A DNA stretch of 64,000 nucleotides, from positions 14,742,001 to 14,806,000 of the forward strand of contig JAILWY010000013.1 of NCBI GenBank assembly GCA_022113835.1, given 5' to 3'. The notes under the pieces are model-generated. The model was not told the DNA's origin and ran no database searches. It saw only the letters and a list, made by a program, of their open reading frames with translations. The position numbers and the translations under genes were made by a program. Below are positions 44,330 through 54,716 of the stretch, piece by piece. Position 1 is the first letter of the stretch. Every line of letters begins with the position of its first letter. The stretch comes from Atopsyche davidsoni. Lineage: Eukaryota > Arthropoda > Insecta > Trichoptera > Hydrobiosidae.

Positions 44330-44640
44330 GGGCCTCCACGGGCAGAGCCCCTGAAGGCCCTGGAGGCCCTGGAGGCTCTGGCGGCGTCGCTTTTCGAGGA
44401 GACCTCTTAATGAAGCACCGCATAGAAAATGAACTGAATGCGAAGTGCTCGCGAGCGAAATTCAGTCCGCAGTTAATTTTTCTCGAGGGGCGACTACTTT
44501 TTCTGGGAGCGATTCACCGCCCGGGGAGCTCGCTCCTGCAAATTACTCCGCCACCCGGCTTTGCTTTCAGGGCGAACGAATTTATTTCGGGAAATCACCC
44601 TTGCATTTTAATTTTGATGCCGTTAGTGATATTTGCCACA
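44330..44640. other. GC-richer island
   Basis: Starts with GGCCCTGGAGGCCCTGGAGG-type direct repeats (44355-44380), followed by CG-rich sequence. Frames at 44410-44675 are not recognisable. Confidence 0.3.
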
Positions 44641-45980
44641 TTGTGAATAATGAAATTTTTATGTTTATTTTTTAAAAATTGTAATTTACTTTGCATGCAA
44701 ACGTTTTTATTGAAAAACGATAACAATTGAGAAACTCCTAGAATTTCCAAGAGTATTTATTGGTTTTATATCGATCCGGCGAACTCTTGTTGCCACAAAA
44801 CACGTGGTGTCTTCACTATACAGCAAAAATAACATTAAATTCCGGCAGAGTTTCACCATAAATTGGTTTAATTTGATGATTCGTTCCGACTTGGCTTTTA
44901 TGGTTTGTTTGTATACCAATTTTAAAATATATCCGCGCAACTGGAGCAACTATATTTTAAAATGAAGACTCGTGAAGAGTCATCGTACAGATATGTTAAA
45001 CTGTATATTCGCTCTTATCCTAGCGAATCGGTCTTTTTCTAATCCAGATCATTTCTGTAGTAACTTTTTGACTGTTAGCAATCGTCATCTAGCTGAGTTT
45101 ACACGTGATAGATTGGCCATATATTTAGATATCAAGCAGTGAGATTTAAAATTTGCTTAAAAATATACATGAACAGATTTCAAGGTATGGAAAAAACATT
45201 TAATTGGGAAATCCCTGAAGATGGCCTTAGGTCTACCAATACTAGTATTGTGTTCAAAACATCAGACGGTTAAAAGTATTATTACTCAGTACACTACCCA
45301 AGAATGAAGTAAATCTAACGTTATGTTTATATTGATGATATCATTCAATTTTGATGTCGTCTCTTCTCTGTATTGTAAGGTATATAATATATATTAGAAG
45401 GCCGTTGCTGACATGTGCTTTGTTGTTGATTGACAACTGACAAGCAGTTGGATTGCAACACTTCTTTATCAAAACTTCCGTTTAGGCGCGATGCACGATT
45501 ATTATATAACAACTAAGACTGATTGAACACTTGTGTGAGGTGTCAAATGAAAACGACGTTAGAATTGTGAATTTTGTGTGGTAAAGAGTAACAAGTTGAT
45601 AGTAAATATAAAAAATAAATTCATTTTATGTATTGAAATATAATTTCTTATTAAAAATACGTGTGCTGGAGAAATCAAATAAGTTTAGAATCATTTGTAA
45701 AATAATATGATAGTCTAAATAAGAAGCGTTCGACAAATAATCAATACGCGATGCGGATTTACAGTCAAAATGACAAGTTGATGGACGCATAATTACTAAG
45801 TAACACGATTTCTCAAGAAAAAATACAAGAATATCAGCGCTTTTATTGATTATACACAAGCAGTTTAAAATAGTTTATATTTATTTATTTTGAATTAAAA
45901 AACTATCATAGAATCATAAAAATAGGTATGTTCGTAGGTTTTGGCAGCTATTTTTTTATCAGTTTTTGGTTTCTTTGGTG
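44641..45980. other. AT-rich sequence, nothing recognised
   Basis: Only short AT-rich frames. No repeat shared with the rest of the window. Confidence 0.3.
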
Positions 45981-46031
45981 TTAAAATTTCAACGTTTCGG
46001 TCCCGTACAGGAACCATTTTCAGGGACTTCG
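45981..46031 (-). ncRNA. Penelope-type hammerhead-like motif, copy 2 (best)
   Basis: The reverse complement reads CTGAAAA, GGTTCC, a 5-nt loop, GGGACC, GAAAC, GTTG. Helix II has six pairs (one G-U). The hammerhead core CUGANGA is kept except for one G-to-A change. Such motifs with very short helix III are known from terminal repeats of Penelope-like retroelements. No Penelope RT or endonuclease is seen nearby, so this is a terminal fragment. Confidence 0.5.
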
Positions 46032-46758
46032 TTTGTGTGCCCTTTCCTGCTGCTCATGTGGTACAAGTATCGATACGTCGGAGGAGTGAAAACTTCAAAC
46101 AGTTTAACACCCAATGAACCAAATTTACTCATACTATGAATATATTACATTTTTCTGAAAATATGATTATCAGGTGTTCAGTAAACATTTTAATTTTTGT
46201 TCATGCTTCAAAGGTGGACTGCAGTTCAGATTGGCTGTTAAGAAGGTATCGTAGAAGCAAAAGCTAACACCTGTGAGCGCAGCAGGTGAGGTCAGCACCG
46301 CGCCACAGTAATCGCATTATAGTTCCCGAGTGTATTGTTCATGAACCGCAAGTGCATTTCTTACCTGTTACGTGATCATTAAACGTGTTGGTTTAAGATA
46401 CGATAAAACGATATATTCTGACTTTTATCTCGAAACGATGTGAATTTTAACATTAAGGCCACGTGAACGTGAAATAAAAAAAAACAAAAAACTTATATAA
46501 GGATTAATTACCTCGTGGTCCACTTACTGAAAATATACTAAGTAGTACAGTTGCTTGCTAATCATGTGGCAATTTGAGTTGAATTAAAGCAAAAACTAAT
46601 ATTTTTTAGGGTATCGGTGATTTCGGTATTTTAGAAAAGGAGAAAACGTATATAAAATAATATTTATTTTGTAATAATTTTTATTCAGGTAAAAATATGA
46701 ATCCGCTTTATGAATACAATCCGACGTGCTTCTACCTTTTGAATACGTGAGTTCTCCG
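46032..46758. other. Unique sequence, nothing recognised
   Basis: GC-richer at 46225-46345 (CACCTGTGAGCGCAGCAGGTG has facing CACCTG/CAGGTG E-boxes). Otherwise AT-rich. Confidence 0.3.
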
Positions 46759-47100
46759 TCAATAGTTTTCCAGCTTTGCATAAAGTTCGCCGGCATTAAC
46801 TAGTGTTTGGTGGAAGCTTTGAGGGGTTTGTATCGGTATTTCAGGTTGAATTTGATCACGGAACCCTTCAGGCTTCGATAAGTTGGACGAATCCTTTGAA
46901 AGTTTTGTGTAAAACCAGCGTCGGCATTGGTCGGAAGATGCAGCGCAGCGCTTTGTACGTTGAAATTCAGGATATTTCCGACAAGGCTTCTTTTTAATGA
47001 GACACCGATTGAAAATACTGTAAATGCAAAACTTTAAAACCGGTTTACTGAAAATACTAGTTTTAATTGAAAAACTCCGGGTTGGTGTTGACTTTTTCAC
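46759..47100 (-). other. Unidentified 113-codon frame
   Basis: The longest unassigned minus-strand frame here. Its C-terminal two thirds are protein-like (PEFQRTKRCAASSDQCRRWF; PEIPIQTPQSFHQTLVNAGE) and the underlying DNA is GC-richer (46800-47000). Its first third lies in AT-rich sequence and is doubtful. No family recognised. It could be an exon, a transposon ORF fragment or chance. Confidence 0.2.
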
Positions 47101-47668
47101 ACAGTTGGTGTATTATATTTTTTAAATCTCAAAACATATAAATAAATTAGTACACCATACAATAGTCTACACTCAAATCGAAAGCTAAACGATTTTTTTT
47201 TCAGTCGTTTAATTGTGTCTTGTTCCATGTATAAGCTGCTTTGTTTTTATAATATTTTTGTAGATATATTCATAGCGTGACTGGTACAATGTTACGTGAC
47301 AAACTTGAAATTAATAATGATGTCGTTAAATAGAAGACTTAATAATTAAAACAGGCAGACATATATTCTTTGTGTATACACCAACAAAATCATTTCAAGA
47401 TAATTGGAGCTCAAAATATTTTTTTTTATCTCATTGTTATATCGATTTTTTAAAAAGTAGGCCAAACGCACCTAGATTATGGAAAAAAATATTCGTTTCT
47501 AAAAAGGACCGCATAATTTAATTGAATAGCCCAGAAAATTCTACATTTCCAAATTACATTCCGAAATGTATTTCAATAGAACATAAAAAGAGCAAACATA
47601 ATTTCCATGAATTTCTTTGAAATTCGCCGCAGCCGCGCCGCAGTGGGAAGTGCCGCCGCCGCAGCCAC

Positions 47669-47774
47669 CTGCGGCATGAAGCCTGCGGCATGAAGCTGCG
47701 GCATGAAGCTGCGGCATGAAGCTGCGGCATGAAGCTGCGGCATGAAGCTGCGGCATGAAGCTTGCGGCATGAAG
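47669..47774 (+). repeat. 13-bp minisatellite CTGCGGCATGAAG
   Basis: Eight tandem units starting at 47669, 47683, 47696, 47709, 47722, 47735, 47748 and 47761. Most are identical, two carry a one-base insertion. The minus-strand periodic frames come from the repeat. Confidence 0.95.
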
Positions 47775-48378
47775 CTGCGGCGGCTACTGGAGACCTACAC
47801 TTCAGACCTACTTGAACATGAGATTTCCAATAATTAACAGTTCAACACATTCTCTACTAAAATACCAAACATTTTAATTTTTGATATCTATAGACAAGTT
47901 ATGACGAGCAAATTTTCCATATATTTATGTAGTTTATTTAAAAAATCCCAAATTCTCAACCCAAATGTTCTTGGCAAATATCAATTTTCAGTAAAAAAAT
48001 GTTTATATTTTATATTTATTAGACTTTGAATCAATAAAAATCGTTTTCTGTTTTTTTTTTCATTCGGAGAACAAACTCTTCATTTAAGATCATAATCTTT
48101 GTATCTTTTTAAAATGTTGAATATTCATTTTTTTTTTTTAATATAATGACTAAGGGTTCAATTTAAAATTTTTTCATACTAGCATTTCAATATTTTACGG
48201 CCCTGCGCCTTAACTAATTCTACCAAAGTGCTTTTGTAACTATGCGGAGAAAATCTAGTAATTTTGTATCACATTAAAAAGTAGTATAGCTTCTTTGTAT
48301 TTTTTTAAGTTTATATTATTTTTCGTGCCGATAGGTTTGCGGCTCTTAAAATAGAGCTGGTTTTGCCAATACTCCACT
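47775..48378. other. AT-rich sequence, nothing recognised
   Basis: No gene or shared repeat. Confidence 0.3.
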
Positions 48379-48414
48379 CAGCAGGTACTCAGTAAGTACT
48401 CAGCAGGTACTCAG
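48379..48414 (+). repeat. 11-bp tandem repeat CAG(C/T)A(G)GTACT
   Basis: Units CAGCAGGTACT, CAGTAAGTACT, CAGCAGGTACT and a partial fourth. Confidence 0.8.
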
Positions 48415-48639
48415 TGGGCATACCGCAAAGTTCCAATAGCGGGGCTGTAACGCTATACGCCATACTGAAGACGCGATACTCGCTCATGGTTGGAAATAAG
48501 ATATGCCTGATATTTAGAATGGCGGAGGAAGAGGTTCTCCTCAATAGATATTATATGTATTTTCTTTTTACTTCATTATATCTGCTGTCGTTACAATATC
48601 ATCTATCAAATAAGCCTATCATTTTACTACTAAGGATTC

Positions 48640-48895
48640 TAGTCATTTTGCCAATCTCAATATCTCATTTGATTGTTGTATGCAGAATATTACAAAAAAC
48701 CTGCTTCAGGTAGGGTCTTCAGGAGATCAATGAGTATCATAGCGGTCCGGTCACTTACATTTTTAAAAAATCTAGGGAGGAAATGATAGAACTATGGTAT
48801 TTAGGGATTTTTACTTTTGGGGGATATTGGTAGTCAGAGAATATTCTCATACATGATTTTATAATAATTGAGACTAAGCATAGCTCAAAAGGTGT
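48640..48895 (+). repeat. Family U repeat, copy 1
   Basis: Includes GTATGCAGAATATTAC, AAAAAACCTGC, GATCAATGAGTATCATAGCG, CGGTCACTTAC, CTTTTGGGGGATATT, GAGAATATTCTCATACATGA and AAAAGGTGTTAACAC. The last block is a palindromic GTGTTAACAC. Other copies: 49767-50105 (interrupted), 50180-50385 and 61238-61480 (reverse). Confidence 0.7.
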
Positions 48896-48974
48896 TAACA
48901 CTAAAAAAAAGAGTTAGCTAGTTGTGTCTAATATCCTTGTCTATTTTTTTAAATAAAAGTATACAATATTATAA

Positions 48975-49255
48975 TTTTGATTTATGCATGTATTTTTTTA
49001 ATAATCGATTATCATAAAACTACAATAATATTTTTCGCTTTTGGTTAAAAAAATATGTATTTAAGTAATCAATATTTTTGATAGAGAGTACTTGGTGGAA
49101 TTACATTTTAATATTTTTAATCAAATACTTGAGTGACTTTTCAACATGTTAATTGGTGTTCGGTTTCGCCAACCTTTCACATTTTCGCGAACCGGTCACC
49201 AATCAAAATTAACATGTGGAAAAAACGCCAAAATATTTCATTTAAAATATTAAAT
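48975..49255. repeat. Foldback repeat family V, copy 1
   Basis: Inverted halves meet in a core ATTGGTGTTCGGTTTCGCCAAC ... CGAACCGGTCACCAAT with wider arms (CTTGAGTGACTTTTCAACATGT versus the inverse of ACATGTGGAAAAAACG). The outer left part holds GAGAGTACTTGGTGGAATTA then TTAATATTTTTAATC. At 49108-49111 it has an uninterrupted TTAA that is filled by a piggyBac element in copy 2. Confidence 0.7.
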
Positions 49256-49766
49256 AGCTTTTTCACAAAAAAACGATTAAGTGGCGATGTTTGATTAGTA
49301 GTCAATTGTGCCACTGTCAACTGTAGAGAGATAAACTGTCGCTTGTTCATTTTTTTTATTTTAATCCGCTTGGCAGTCTACATTTGAAACAATACGACAG
49401 ATAAATTGTTTAATATGTAGCACTGTCGTTTATAGAACTTATTCTACAATTTCGTCGGAAAAAACCAGACAGCGCTACACAAACCATTGTCTTGTCCCGT
49501 ATAAAGACTGCTTTTAAAAGTTGAAATATTATTATTTTAAAATATTTCTTGTTTTTTTGCGACTAGTTTACCCAACTTTCTGTGTAGGAATTTTTTAAAC
49601 ATAGTGAGTATATCACATACGAGCATGTGACAAATTGTCGGAGAGAAGGGTAGTTAAATGTTCAATGAATTACATTTTAAATTAAAAAATAGCATGAGAG
49701 AATTTCACTTGAGTGTTTTCTGTCAAAAATTGGGTATAAAATAAATACGAAAATATCGAATTTCGA
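49256..49766. other. AT-rich sequence, nothing recognised
   Basis: The end (49729-49766, GGGTATAAAATAAATACGAA) is repeated at 50358-50395 and belongs to the composite tandem region that follows. Confidence 0.35.
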
Positions 49767-50105
49767 GATCAATGAGTATCATAGCGGTCCGGTCACTTAC
49801 ACTTTTATTCTTGAACTTCGGACTTTCGGACAATGTGAATACGTCCGAATGGCAGCAATGACTTTGCAAAACTGACAAAAAGGGTTTATACTTGCTCTAA
49901 TACGCACCTAGACTTCTTATAGGGTAAAAAATAAAAGGTGCACTATGGCGACCTATAGTCGCCAACGGAGTTACAAAGGAATTTACCATGTCGACACATT
50001 GTCGCCAACGGAGTAGTAAGGGTTAAAAGATGTAGGGAGCAAATTATATAACTGTGGTTTTTAGAGATTTTTACTTTTGGGGGATATTTGTATAATATCT
50101 ATAAT
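49767..50105 (+). repeat. Family U repeat, copy 2, split by an insertion
   Basis: GATCAATGAGTATCATAGCG at 49769 and GTAGGGAGCAAATTATATAA at 50031 are contiguous in other copies but separated here by the ~220-bp element 49805-50026. Confidence 0.65.
49805..50026. mobile_element. Short TTAA-site insertion in family U
   Basis: Lies exactly where other U copies have CTTTTAAAAAAT (a TTAA). The right end is GTAAGGGTTAA, so the inverted terminus reads TTAACCCTTACTACTCCG, resembling piggyBac-type ends. The left TTAA is altered to TTAT. The block TCGCCAACGGAGT is repeated internally (49967, 50002). No ORF. Confidence 0.45.
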
Positions 50106-50180
50106 TCTCGAGGCGGACCCCCACGCGAGACGAGGGGGGGGGGGAGGGGCAAGGGTGTGGGGTCCCCCTCTTTTGGGGGT
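50100..50180. repeat. G-rich block, unit 1 of a composite tandem
   Basis: CTCGAGGCGGACCCCCACGC, a long G run, CAAGGGTGTGGGGTCCCCCT and TTTTGGGGGTAC. The same order recurs at 50392-50480. Confidence 0.6.
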
Positions 50181-50391
50181 ACAAAAAACCTGCATCAGGT
50201 AGGGTTTTCAAGAGATCAATGAGTATCATAGCGGTCCGGTCACTTACACTTTTAAAAAATCTAGGGAGGACATTATATACCTATGGTTTTTAGAGATTTT
50301 TACTTTTGGGGGATATTTGTTGTAGAAGAATATTCTCATTCATGATTTTATAGAAATTGGGTATAAAATAAATACGAAAATATCGAATTTC
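50180..50391 (+). repeat. Family U repeat, copy 3
   Basis: Uninterrupted copy of the U core, ending GAATATTCTCATTCATGATT and then the GGGTATAAAATAAATACGAA linker. Confidence 0.7.
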
Positions 50392-50735
50392 CCGAGGTGG
50401 ACCCCCACGCGAAACGGGGGGATATGGGGGGGGGGGGGGGCAAGGGTGGGGGGGGACCCCTCTTCCGGGGGTCCTCCACCTCCCCCCCCCCCCCCGCGGG
50501 GTCCTTCCCCCTGAGAGTGGGGGGGGCTCCGGAGGCTCGCGTGCGGCCCGTCGCGTGTCCGGCGCGGCCGCTCTTTGTCCGCGGGCCGCCGCGAGTGTTC
50601 CATAAAAAATAATTCGCCCGAAAAATACACGCAGTCCGGGGCCAGATTCGGTGAGTTTCGCCGGTGGACTTCGCCTTGGGCCGATTCACCCCGCCAGGCC
50701 GGTCACGGCACACCCGAGCACGCTCGATTAATTCT
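50392..50735. other. G-rich block, unit 2, and GC-rich island
   Basis: 50392-50480 duplicates the 50100-50180 block with longer homopolymers (G runs over 12). A run of C (50484-50497) can pair with the upstream G runs. 50520-50720 is CpG-rich. The long frames on both strands (for example 50348-50713 minus) are glycine/proline-rich compositional artefacts. Homopolymer lengths may be assembly-sensitive. Confidence 0.45.
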
Positions 50736-50741
50736 TCACCA

Positions 50742-51072
50742 TCAAGTGCCTCTCCTCAGTGGAGGTTGGCGACCACTTCACTGAACCAGTGTTCATAGTT
50801 TTCTAAAAGGAAAATAGCGCAGTGGGTCCTTCTATTTTTTATATTAGAAGGAAAAGTCTGCGTATTGCTACTGCCCAATAGCATTATTATATAATACTCT
50901 CCTTACAAAGCCCTGGAGTTTAGATCTGATACTTCACCTGATTGGGAACCCCCCACCTCGACAAGGTACTTCAAGAACACATCCCTCCACAATTATTCCA
51001 AGTCCACTACTCCATTGCCGATCAGGGCTTAAATAGCAGCCATGCACAAGCATAGAATAGGAAAGCGGGGAG
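50742..51072 (-). repeat. Family R repeat, copy 6 (longest)
   Basis: Runs from CATCAAGTGCCTCTCCTCAG through all family blocks to CAGCCATGCACAAGCATAGA and AAAGCGGGGAGC, an end also seen inverted in copy 3 (12255-12290). It defines the most complete extent of the family, about 330 bp. Confidence 0.7.
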
Positions 51073-52698
51073 CTCGATAAATGCATCTGATATTTATCGT
51101 AATATTCGTTAAAATCAATAATTTGTTCGATCTTTTATGTTTAATTTGTTGTGTGTGCATATCTGAAATTCAAATGCGATATTATTAATTAATTACTTAT
51201 AAAACAATACTTTTATACATACATAATACTTAATTTTATACAGTTCAATTTAAGGTTCTATCTAAAATGAGTAATATATATTTTATTCTAATATAGCATA
51301 AATTACATAATTTTATTCAGTATTTAGCAAAACCGTTCTTGTTTAATTTATAATAAACACGTCTACTTCGTATTTGCTTTAGCAATTTGAATAAACGTGG
51401 ATTTTGAATTATTTTGTGCAGCGACACATTCCGTGTCGAAAGACTCTTAGAGTCTCACATTTAGGCGAATAAAATGTAGAATATGGCATTAACACGCGTA
51501 TTATTGCACTTCAGTGAAGAAAATACACCCCTGAGAGCTCGCTTACATGCCTAATGTATTGTTCGACGTCGAAGGGAGACGCTTATCCAGCAGTGGGTCA
51601 ACAATAACATTTACAATAATTGTGTTTGACGTCACGCAAACGCTCAACACGAAAAGAAAGCATGTTGAGAAACTTCTTTTAATCACCATTAAAAATAGAT
51701 AAGTCCACATTTACAGAACAACCTTAATAGAAGATAGAACCTTTATTTGCATTTAAGTTTTAATATAAGGGTTGGTTGATTATTCAGTTTTTATAGTAAT
51801 AGGTGGCCCATCGGCATTAATGCCTGTTAGAATTGATTTTTTGCTGTGTGGTAAGTTTACTTTTTACTTGATACCTAATACGTGACGAAAATTTTATAAA
51901 TAATACACTCAAAGAAAATGGATTAAGATATTATTAAATGCTGCTATAAAGTATTATGGGGAAAAACTTAGTTGATTCGATTGCAGGTTTCCGTGGTAAC
52001 GTTACATTACAATAATTTGTATAAAATTATTAAAAATATTACGCCACAAGCAAACTACTTATTTTGAGTTAATTATTATATCCCAAAACAAGTATCGAAA
52101 CTTCGGAAAACAGACAAATCAACAATGGCTGCCAAAACTACAAACACCCTTTTCCTACTTTTGAACACTTTATAACATTAAGATATAATCGTCAATTAAA
52201 TTTATATAGTTAAGTTGTAGTGGATTGTTTGCTTACAGCTAGGATTCGCTTTTCGTGTATGAATATTAGATGTTACAATGCAGATGTTTATGACACGAAT
52301 TAAGACATTAGCGTGACGAAGCCAATTAAACTGGGGCATGTTTGTACATGGCATGCGTGATCTAGAACCGATAAAGGCCGTCTGTAACATGCCTTACCCT
52401 CAGGCATGGCAATTTCAAATAATAAAGTTCAAGTATTGGTCTTTGAAGTAACTAAAATTTTAGCACAGCATCCTGGAGCTCCATTTTCATTCATATACCT
52501 AATGTTTTGGAGTGTTGTTCCAACTTTTTATTTATTGACGCGTTTACAGAACAAGTCGCGTCAACTGGTAAAAAATAAAAAAAATCAAGTTATTATAAAT
52601 ATGTATAAATGTTTAAATACCGATGTCTAAATACATGCGATCCAAAATAAAAAAATTAAAAAATAAACACTAATAAATAAATTTTTCTATTGTTTCAG
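51073..52698. other. AT-rich sequence, nothing recognised
   Basis: Isolated regulatory-like words: CRE TGACGTCA at 51627-51634 and octamer complement ATTTGCAT at 51745-51752. No gene. Confidence 0.35.
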
Positions 52699-52740
52699 AA
52701 TTCAACTATAAACATACGCCCCAGATACAACTTTAATAAG
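52699..52740 (+). other. Candidate small exon (42 nt)
   Basis: Pyrimidine tract and TTGTTTCAG precede 42 nt with one open frame of 14 codons (NSTINIRPRYNFNK), followed by AAG/GTAAAT. Gene unknown. Confidence 0.25.
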
Positions 52741-53141
52741 GTAAATTATTTAAAAATCCGATTTTAATGCTAGTTTTTTCATTTAAGATCTAAAAAAATA
52801 ATAAACACGTGTATTTTCTACATAAGGGCCGTTTCAGTAAAAGTAAAAGGACGTATTATCGTTAAATGCAAAGCGAAAAGAAATTGTCCGTATTGGTTGT
52901 TAAATTTAATATGTTTATAATTAAGCAGTTGAAATATTTACGAAACTGTGATTAATTTGTGAAAACACTCATAATGCTGGAAACTAATCGTAAATCACTG
53001 ATCTAACAAATCAAATGTTATTGACCATTGAAATTAAGAGCTGATAAAAAAAAACTGCGCGATGTCAATCGGTAATTAATCGTTTATTGATAAATTAGAA
53101 ACGAGACTAAGTTAAAAAGAACCGTGTCATTAATTAATCAA
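52741..53141. other. AT-rich sequence, nothing recognised
   Basis: No shared repeat or coding signal. Confidence 0.3.
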
Positions 53142-54058
53142 AACACCCGATAAGTAAATATACTTTTTATTGCATGAGATTAAAAATCAAGTTAATGAAA
53201 ATTGACGTCTGATGTCATGTCATAGACGAGTATGTTTATTGGGTTTGATTTATTGACATAGCACTTAATTTAAGCAGCTAATGCTGGGGACTTGAATGTC
53301 CCTCGACATTTAAATATTCCGAGCATTTAGTGGAAAGCTCAGTCATTACGTCACATTTCCAATCGTGACTTTCTGCGAGTTTGATAAATCGCGGGGCAAT
53401 AAGTTCGTCAAATTATCGAAATTAATTCTGCTTCACCGGGAAATTTTAATTTAAACATACAATACAAATCAAATTGGACACAGAAAGTCAGCTGCAGGAA
53501 ATTCGAAGAAATTTTAATGAATAAAGATTTAGTTGTGACTTATGCAATTGATTTTACGTAATACGAAGTCGCTTAGCAAAAATAAATATGCTATACAAAA
53601 TGCGATATTTAAAATAATATAATAATTTTTCGTTGTTGTATTATTATATATACAAAAAAATGTTCGTTTAGTCGTTTCCATTCATTGCTTATGGACCCAC
53701 CCAACCATGAAATTTCAGAGCCTTAACAAGCGCATTAAAGCCACAATTCTTAACTGATTATATTTTTTCGGAAACTGTTTAATATAACGTTGTGCGATTG
53801 TAAAATCCAGATTCCTTGAATATACGTTAAAATTACTCATTTATTGTATTATATGACTTATTTTCTATTTTTTTTATTGAATGATGAAAAAATGCATTAT
53901 AACGGAGCTATCCACTAAATGCTCGGAATATTTAAATGTCGAGGGACATTCAAGTTAAAACATTAGCAGCTTAAATTAAGTGCTATGTAAATAAATCAAA
54001 TCAATTTTCATTAACTTGATTTTTGATTAAAAAGTATATTTACTTATCAGGTGTATTA
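53142..54058. repeat. Inverted duplication with ~150-190 bp arms
   Basis: Left arm 53142-53334 and right arm 53911-54058 are inverted copies with long exact blocks (for example GTCCCTCGACATTTAAATAT, ATAGCACTTAATTTAAGC). The left arm has about 45 bp more (53204-53247). The ~575-bp spacer is GC-richer than its flanks at 53340-53460, with TTTGATAAATCG and ATTTTAATTTAA words. Confidence 0.8.
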
Positions 54059-54577
54059 AAATAATTTAGTGCAACTTGTCAATACAAGTAAAATCGTCAA
54101 TGCGAGTCCATCGAATATGCACAGTGTCATGAATTCGTTTTTGTAACTTTTTTATAAAATTGATATCAAAACGCAAAGCAAATTAGATTGGGCGTTTTAT
54201 CGAATCATCTACATTTTTATAAATCTGTTTGTATTTCAAATCGCAATCTAAACGACGTACAAGCTTTCCGTGATGCGTTTGGCCGAGCAGACAGGTGGAA
54301 GCGCAGATCAGGTGGAAGTGCGTGCGGGCTTGCCTGACTTGTGCTACGTTAAGTATTCATAAAAAGATGAACTGCCGTTCCGTGGAATAAGTCAACGGGC
54401 GGCTCGTGGGGGAGAGTGCGCCTCGAAACGTCTTCCGAACTTTCAATAGCCTATAAAGGCACACTCGACTATATATATTCATGCACTTTCATAAAATATA
54501 ATTTCGTCTTTTTTGTTCGAAAATCAATGTACTTCAATTGGTTTTTTCTAGATGTTCTTCCATATCCGTTGCTTGGT
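54059..54577. other. Unique sequence with GC-richer island 54255-54430
   Basis: The island has a direct repeat CAGGTGGAAG(C/T)GC at about 54293 and 54310 containing CAGGTG E-boxes. No gene. Confidence 0.3.
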
Positions 54578-54716
54578 AAAAGGTGTAAAGGATGGGTAAT
54601 GATTGTGGAGGGATGTGCTCTGGATATGAGGGACTCTTGGTATTGTTTCTGCAGCCTAATGCAGAAAGAGTATCAGATCTTAACGCCAAGGCTTTGTAAA
54701 GAAAGGATTACATAAT
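54578..54716 (+). repeat. Family R repeat, copy 7 (opposite orientation, partial)
   Basis: Plus-strand reading MIVEGCALDM and blocks AAGGCTTTGTAAAGAAAGGA match the reverse of the other copies. Only about 140 bp remain. Confidence 0.65.

Noticed and set aside
47541..47770. Repetitive His/Ala/Met-rich minus-strand frames
   Set aside because: Translation of the 13-bp minisatellite, no independent support.
47669..47774. CRISPR-like array
   Set aside because: Units are contiguous with no spacers and the DNA is eukaryotic in character.
50340..50713. Proline/glycine-rich 96-121 codon frames
   Set aside because: Driven by homopolymer G and C tracts, no domain, adjacent frames equally open.
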